This document shows, in pieces, positions 59,230-64,000 of a stretch of DNA of 64,000 nt. The DNA comes from an uncultured Flavobacteriaceae bacterium (GTDB lineage Bacteria > Bacteroidota > Bacteroidia > Flavobacteriales > Flavobacteriaceae). The position numbers were made by a program, and so were the translations under genes. The stretch lies in NCBI GenBank assembly GCA_947502495.1, contig CANNAC010000002.1:62001-126000 (forward strand). The letters run 5' to 3'. The notes under the pieces were generated by a model that saw nothing but the letters and a program-made list of their open reading frames with translations, made no database searches and had not been told where the DNA came from. Within the stretch, counting starts at the first letter, position 1; the number at the start of each line of letters is the position of its first letter.

Positions 59230-61602
59230 TTAGCTCTTAATTTCTTTCATTAAATCATTATAGGTATAAAACGCTTTATCATCCTTGTTTTTATGATACA
59301 ACACACTTACACGCAAAGCCTTTAAACCGGTCACTGCTTGTAAGTCTTGTAATTCTAGGATCTCTACATCGGAATCTAAATAATGCTTCGATTGTAAAAA
59401 TTTGATATAACGTAAATATTCTATTTCATCTTGCTTTTGGGAATACACAATTGTTATTTTACCTTTCTGGGTAATACGTTCTGTAGTCCCTTTTATAAAT
59501 GCTTTATCGACACGTTTTTTTACAATTTCATATCTCGCATTATAGGTTCCATCTACATCAAATTGTTTTTCGTCCATTCTAAAACTTATAGATAATGGCT
59601 GATTAAAAACCAATATCATAGAAGCAACATCTAACGCCACAGGAAGATTATTTTTCATTTGGTAATAGCTGTTTTCCATTTCGCACATTACCTGCAATTG
59701 CCAAAGTCTTAAATTATACAAGTAGATTGGATTAAAACTATCTTCCTTAGTAATAGACTCACCAATGTACATATTGTGCTCTACGCCATCTGTTTTAAAA
59801 CGCTCATAGTAATGCGGATACATTTTTTGTGCTTTTACCTGCTTTTTATCTAACAAAGAGGCCATTTCTTTATTAATTACAGCAACAGTATCATCATATT
59901 GTTTACGATGTTTATAAACTACTTTTACCGTATCGTCAATATTTTCATAATAGGTTTCAACTTCTACTTTTAATGCTTTTACCGAAATAAGATGCATCAA
60001 TACTGGCGCTATATCATCATTAATAAAGGAAGTAATTTGCTGCTCGCTATCTACCTGAAAATGATCTTCAAGTCCTTTTAAATATTCATTTACTTGAAAT
60101 ATAAACTGATCATAAATTGGAAGCTTTTCTACTTTAGATGCATTTTTCAAAATAGATTTTACCGCATTCAATTGCAATATTAAATCTTGTTGTGTTGCCC
60201 AATTCCTAGCTTCGGAAGAGCCTTTAATATCTATTTGTCCGTAAAGCGGATAAATATTATCGAAAGCTATTTTATTAAAACTCGGGTTTTCTCCTTCTAT
60301 TTGCGCTTTAATAAACTTTTTAGCTTCTTTTACAAAACGCCAATTGACACTGGAGTGAATAGAAGTACATTCTTGCTGAATAATAGCTTCAATTAAATTT
60401 TCTTCTTCGTTTTTAGAGCGCTCTACTGCCGAAACAATAAAAGGCATAATATCGGAAAGCTTATTGGCATTAATGCTATTAAGTATTTTTGGTTTTTCTG
60501 AAACTATTTCAAGAATCCCCATAACACCTTTATCATTTGCGATAGGTGCAAAAATAGCACTTTGTATCCCTTGCTGATGCAACATTTTTATATGCGGAAT
60601 TTTCCCTTGCGTTTTCTCATACATGAGATTCACATTAGACACCGAAAAATATTTTTTCTCCTTTAAAAGTCTGTTATAAGACCAATTGCATAACGTATCC
60701 GAACATTTAGAAGTATCTAGATCATTTAGCAAAAAACTATTCATTCCAGAACCATAAACACGTTCAAAAGTATCGTCTTCTCCATTATAAATAGAAAATC
60801 CTACATGAATATCTTTTAGCCCTAATAAGGAACGGAAAATCTCATGAAAACCCTCCATAAACGATGCGTCTTTTCTTTTATTTTCACCTATTAAAGTAGA
60901 TTTAATATTAGAAATAGACTGATCGTTGGTAACATCAAACATATTGGATATAACAAAGCCCTTAAACGTATAGCTATTTGGAGGGAATTTTGCTTTCCAT
61001 AAAGCTATATTTTCAAAATTATCGATTAATTCGTCGTAATCTGCTTGTGTTATTTCTAGCGCAAATTCATTAGGAATAATCTCCACAAAATCTGCATTAT
61101 ATAATATTTTATAATATTTCATTATTCCGTTTTCATCCGGAATTTCGTAATAAAAAGGTCTTTTAAAATCTAAGGAATAGCCATAATACAAGTTTAAAAT
61201 GATAGTACAAACAATCATGTACTTATCATCTACAGGCATGTTTTTTATTTTCAATTGAAAATCTTCTCCTGCTGTTTTTACTATCGATTTAAACCGTTCT
61301 GAAGCATTGAAAATAACATCTTCAAAAGGTATAGAAGCTGTTTTTATTTCATTTTTAGATAATACAGGACTAAACGCGTCTTGTAAAATAATTTGAATTT
61401 CATTTTTATATGTTTCCAGTAATTGTAAGTCCGAAAAACCATCCCGAAGAACAGGAGAAGCGGCAGCTATTTTTAAAACACGCTTCGCTTTTTTAGCTGT
61501 AAATTCATCCGAATTAGTTGCTAAATCCTCATAATGCTCAAGTAGCTTATTAAAGCTAATCTCAATACGCATTGGCGATTCTGACTGGTTAATTGATTCC
61601 AT
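59230..61602 (-). CDS. Large GAF-domain protein
   Basis: 790 residues, no signal peptide or clear membrane segment. A GAF-like domain spans roughly 265-410 (ASFMEGFHEIFRSLLGLKD, GIQSAIFAPIANDKGVMGILEIVS). The N-terminal 260 residues and the long, mostly helical C-terminal half (about 420-790) match nothing I know. The protein has no kinase or cyclase motif that I can see. Opposed and adjacent to the HD-PycTM gene (2 bp between the stops), it might sense or bind a nucleotide; this is conjecture. Confidence 0.65.
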   Translation of the reverse strand: MESINQSESPMRIEISFNKLLEHYEDLATNSDEFTAKKAKRVLKIAAASPVLRDGFSDLQLLETYKNEIQIILQDAFSPVLSKNEIKTASIPFEDVIFNASERFKSIVKTAGEDFQLKIKNMPVDDKYMIVCTIILNLYYGYSLDFKRPFYYEIPDENGIMKYYKILYNADFVEIIPNEFALEITQADYDELIDNFENIALWKAKFPPNSYTFKGFVISNMFDVTNDQSISNIKSTLIGENKRKDASFMEGFHEIFRSLLGLKDIHVGFSIYNGEDDTFERVYGSGMNSFLLNDLDTSKCSDTLCNWSYNRLLKEKKYFSVSNVNLMYEKTQGKIPHIKMLHQQGIQSAIFAPIANDKGVMGILEIVSEKPKILNSINANKLSDIMPFIVSAVERSKNEEENLIEAIIQQECTSIHSSVNWRFVKEAKKFIKAQIEGENPSFNKIAFDNIYPLYGQIDIKGSSEARNWATQQDLILQLNAVKSILKNASKVEKLPIYDQFIFQVNEYLKGLEDHFQVDSEQQITSFINDDIAPVLMHLISVKALKVEVETYYENIDDTVKVVYKHRKQYDDTVAVINKEMASLLDKKQVKAQKMYPHYYERFKTDGVEHNMYIGESITKEDSFNPIYLYNLRLWQLQVMCEMENSYYQMKNNLPVALDVASMILVFNQPLSISFRMDEKQFDVDGTYNARYEIVKKRVDKAFIKGTTERITQKGKITIVYSQKQDEIEYLRYIKFLQSKHYLDSDVEILELQDLQAVTGLKALRVSVLYHKNKDDKAFYTYNDLMKEIKS

Positions 61603-61811
61603 TTAAAATTACTTTATAGTGTAAAAATACAACTTTATTGCTTAGTCGCAGTAAGTAAGAAACCTTAACAAGCTATTTCCCTTTATTAAATTAGCGTTTG
61701 CCTTTTAGATTACTAAAATTCTAATGAAACAATTAAATGCCTTTTTCTCTCTTTTAAACCTTTATTTTAATAAATTTACTAAGTATTAAGCTATTACATC
61801 AAACAAACGAC

Positions 61812-63404
61812 ATGAAAAAATTTACACACAAACTCCATTATTGGTTTTTACTCTTTACTTTTTTGAGTTTCACTCCTAAGCTATTTGCACAAACTTGGAC
61901 AGACTCCAATGAAGATGAAAGTTATGTTGCAAGGCATGAATTTGGATTCACGCAAGCCGGAGATAAGTTTTTTCTTTTTGGAGGTAGAGAATCCCCACGC
62001 GTACTAGATGTGTATGATTACACATCAAACACATGGTCTAATGGAGGAATGGCTCCTGTAGATTTTAATCACTTTCAGGCAGTTACTTATGAAGGTTTAA
62101 TTTGGGTAATAGGCGCTTTTAAAACAAACGAACCCAACCCTGAATTGAATGCAGACTATATTTATATGTATAACCCAGCAAGTCAACAATGGATTCAAGG
62201 TATGGAATTACCTACTGCAAGAAAGCGTGGTGCCGCTGGATTAGCCATGCATAATAATAAGTTTTATTTAGTTGGTGGAAACGTATATGGTCATGGTGGT
62301 GGCTACACACCTTATCTGGATGTCTTCAATCCTGCTACTGGAATATTTACATCTTTAGCAGATGCGCCACATGCTAGAGATCACTTTCATACTGTGGTAC
62401 ATAATGACAAACTTTATGCTTTAGGCGGCAGACTCACTGGTGGTGCAGGAGGACTATTTGCACCTCAAGTTCCCGAAGTAGATGTTTACGATTTAAACAC
62501 CAACCTTTGGTCTACTTTAGCACCTAGTAGCAATATTCCTACCCCAAGAGCTGGAGCTGCGACTGTTTTATTTCAAAATGAAATATTTGTTATTGGCGGG
62601 GAAACAACCTTTGGGAGTGCAACAGGTAATAATGGACAACGCGATATTGTAGAAGCTTTTAATCCTGTAACAGGTACATGGACCACCAAAGACAATCTAA
62701 CTCAATACATACATGGTATTCAAGCAATAGTTTCAGGAGGTGGCATACATGTTATTAGTGGTTCCAGTGGTGGTACTTCTATAAAAAACATGGAATATTT
62801 TGGTGTGAATAACCCAACAGGAAGTCCGAATGTAAATAGCACTTTCGCCTCAGATGAAACGACTAAGACTTTTCAATATGGTGCTAGTTATGGCACTGTG
62901 AATATCCCTATCAGGCTATCTAATAGCACAGGAACCACTGGAACTTATATTGATAACATTACCATTTCGGGAGCAAATTTTACTTTAAATGCTGCGTACA
63001 GTAATTTACTATTAGGTGCGAATCAAGACATCATTATTGAAGCGGTTTTAAATGATACATCGCAAAATATGAGCACAGGAAATGTGCAAGTAACGTATAA
63101 TAATAGTTCCACTTTAAATATTGCTTTAGAAGGGACTTTAAACCCAACTTTATCTGTTACTAATCCCGACGATTTAAAAACACTTAAGGTATATCCAAAT
63201 CCTACAAAATCTACATTCCAGCTGAATACAAAAAGTACACAATTAAACGTGTTTGATATTACAGGAAAATCTATAAAAGTATTTCATGGTGACTTTAGTA
63301 AGGAGCATCCTTTTAATATTTCTAATCTTTCAAAAGGCATTTATTTTATACAAGTAAAAAATGCTTCGCAGGTTAGCCAAACAATCAAAATCATTAAAAT
63401 ATAA
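61812..63404 (+). CDS. Secreted Kelch-repeat protein with T9SS sorting domain
   Basis: 530 residues. A signal peptide (FLSFTPKLFAQ) leads to Kelch-type repeats (about 40-330: FFLFGGRESPRVLDVYDY, FYLVGGNVYGHGGGY, LYALGGRLTGG, IFVIGGETTFG), predicting a beta-propeller. An Ig-like region (about 345-445) follows, then a type A C-terminal domain (LKTLKVYPNPTKSTFQLN to SQTIKIIKI) that targets type IX secretion and cell-surface attachment. Confidence 0.9.
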   Translation: MKKFTHKLHYWFLLFTFLSFTPKLFAQTWTDSNEDESYVARHEFGFTQAGDKFFLFGGRESPRVLDVYDYTSNTWSNGGMAPVDFNHFQAVTYEGLIWVIGAFKTNEPNPELNADYIYMYNPASQQWIQGMELPTARKRGAAGLAMHNNKFYLVGGNVYGHGGGYTPYLDVFNPATGIFTSLADAPHARDHFHTVVHNDKLYALGGRLTGGAGGLFAPQVPEVDVYDLNTNLWSTLAPSSNIPTPRAGAATVLFQNEIFVIGGETTFGSATGNNGQRDIVEAFNPVTGTWTTKDNLTQYIHGIQAIVSGGGIHVISGSSGGTSIKNMEYFGVNNPTGSPNVNSTFASDETTKTFQYGASYGTVNIPIRLSNSTGTTGTYIDNITISGANFTLNAAYSNLLLGANQDIIIEAVLNDTSQNMSTGNVQVTYNNSSTLNIALEGTLNPTLSVTNPDDLKTLKVYPNPTKSTFQLNTKSTQLNVFDITGKSIKVFHGDFSKEHPFNISNLSKGIYFIQVKNASQVSQTIKIIKI

Positions 63405-63455
63405 TACCATATCCTGATATTCTTAAAAGGATTATTTTTAAAATCTATTTAAAAC

Positions 63456-63497
63456 AAAAAATCTCTTAGCGTAGTAATACACCAAGAGATTTTTTTT
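63456..63497 (+). terminator. Terminator between the Kelch protein and the convergent gene
   Basis: AAAAATCTCTT (63457-63467) and AAGAGATTTTT (63484-63494) pair around a 16-nt loop and are followed by further T. It can serve the plus-strand Kelch gene and, by symmetry, the minus-strand gene. Confidence 0.85.
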
Positions 63498-63516
63498 ATA
63501 CCTATTCCTTGTGTTT

Positions 63517-63936
63517 TTAATCCATATACGTCCAATTTACACCATCGCTAATTACCGTGATGGTTCTCAAGTTGTTTTCGTACATATAAATTTCTGAACT
63601 TCCGGTTGTGGATCCTTTAGGAAACAAAGCCCCAGAAATCGTGGTTAACTTTGCAGTATTCGAATTATTAATATTTCTAATAATATATACTCTTCCTGGA
63701 AAAGTGACCGGGTTTGGAAGCCTAAATTCTTGATCTGTAGCTTGCGGATTGATAGATAAATAAACACCTCCATCAATATCTGTAGCAGTACCATTTCCTG
63801 TTAAAGTGATATGCTTTACAGAAAGATTCCCATTAATATCTAAAGTACTTTTAGGAGTTGTTGTACCAACACCCACTTGCGCAAAACAGTTACTACTAAC
63901 AAAAATAAAGCAACATATAATTAGAAAATTTTTCAT
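63517..63936 (-). CDS. Secreted VGVGTTTP-type surface protein
   Basis: 139 residues. A signal peptide (IICCFIFVSSNCFA) is followed by QVGVGTTTPKSTLDINGNLS, a start common in Bacteroidota exported proteins that resemble phage tail-fibre or adhesin domains. The rest is a short beta-rich domain (YIIRNINNSNTAKL, LRTITVISDGVNW). No catalytic motif. It follows the gene truncated at the right edge by 10 bp. Confidence 0.78.
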   Translation of the reverse strand: MKNFLIICCFIFVSSNCFAQVGVGTTTPKSTLDINGNLSVKHITLTGNGTATDIDGGVYLSINPQATDQEFRLPNPVTFPGRVYIIRNINNSNTAKLTTISGALFPKGSTTGSSEIYMYENNLRTITVISDGVNWTYMD

Positions 63937-63946
63937 GTTTCGAGGT

Positions 63947-64000
63947 TTATTGTAGTAATATTTTATATTCCCAAGGACCTAGTGTAATTGCATTGCCATC
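63947..64000 (-). CDS. C-terminal end of a truncated gene, amylase-like tail
   Basis: The last 17 codons and the stop (63947-63949) read DGNAITLGPWEYKILLQ. The LxPWxYxIL pattern resembles the final strand of alpha-amylase or other glycoside hydrolases, but the tail is too short for a sure call. The body of the gene lies beyond base 64000. It is 10 bp upstream of the next minus-strand gene, so they may form an operon. Confidence 0.5.
   Translation of the reverse strand, partial: DGNAITLGPWEYKILLQ

Noticed and set aside
1-64000. tRNA, rRNA, IS transposases, prophage
   Set aside because: No T-loop or conserved rRNA sequences, transposase motifs or phage structural genes were found on either strand.

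Overview
The window looks like a chromosomal segment of a marine member of the Flavobacteriaceae (Bacteroidota). The DNA is AT-rich, a secreted Kelch protein carries a type IX secretion C-terminal sorting domain, isoprenoids are made through mevalonate, and polyamine synthesis uses a fold-III arginine decarboxylase plus a deoxyhypusine-synthase-like enzyme. Small palindromic repeats of the kinds common in flavobacteria fill many gaps. I cannot name the genus. No rRNA, tRNA, prophage, IS transposase or CRISPR array was seen.

Layout. 1-4645 (minus): an eight-PAS membrane sensor followed by a CHASE-domain sensor cut by the window edge. 4964-14173: purine catabolism, with guanine deaminase, xanthine dehydrogenase XdhA/XdhB, maturation factor XdhC, a P-loop NTPase with a membrane partner, and a Na+/H+ antiporter. 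An unusual 146-bp tandem hairpin array lies between the two converging halves (10020-10565). 14311-15765: M19 dipeptidase. 15847-25587 (plus): a complete-looking arsenosugar biosynthesis cluster (peroxidase-like protein, radical SAM ArsS, SSS transporter, degenerate metallophosphoesterase, rhodanese, TIGR04282-type transferase, purine nucleoside phosphorylase, ArsM, sterol-desaturase-type hydroxylase, DUF547 lipoprotein, TIGR04283-type transferase). Its logic is methylation of arsenite, transfer of the adenosyl group by ArsS, release of adenine, and glycosyl/aglycone processing.

25592-30481 (minus): a phosphatase, an Omp85-type outer-membrane protein, a GH113-like lipoprotein, a barrel-like protein and a second DUF547 protein. 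30739-36904 (plus): FAD oxidoreductase, membrane polyferredoxin, YwqK-repeat protein and two family-2 glycosyltransferases. 37015-43948: mixed lipoproteins, a membrane glycosyltransferase, a hydrolase and a DUF155/RMD1 protein. 44020-48847 (minus): a polyamine operon. 48848-49408: a gap with a candidate structured RNA. 49409-53918 (minus): a pseudouridine synthase homologue lacking the catalytic Asp, UbiA prenyltransferase, mevalonate kinase, a frameshifted four-helix-bundle gene and diphosphomevalonate decarboxylase. 54089-64000: tandem TetR genes, DUF1697, an HI0933-type flavoprotein, an HD-PycTM protein facing a GAF protein, the Kelch/T9SS protein, and the last codons of another gene.

The strongest unusual signals concern small mobile palindromes. 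Two genes carry them as in-frame insertions (24930-25063 and 40317-40474). One 20-bp palindrome sits inside a larger repeat whose second copy supplies a precise empty site (21678-21697 versus 50383-50478). Hairpins also occupy the ribosome-binding position of three arsenosugar genes.
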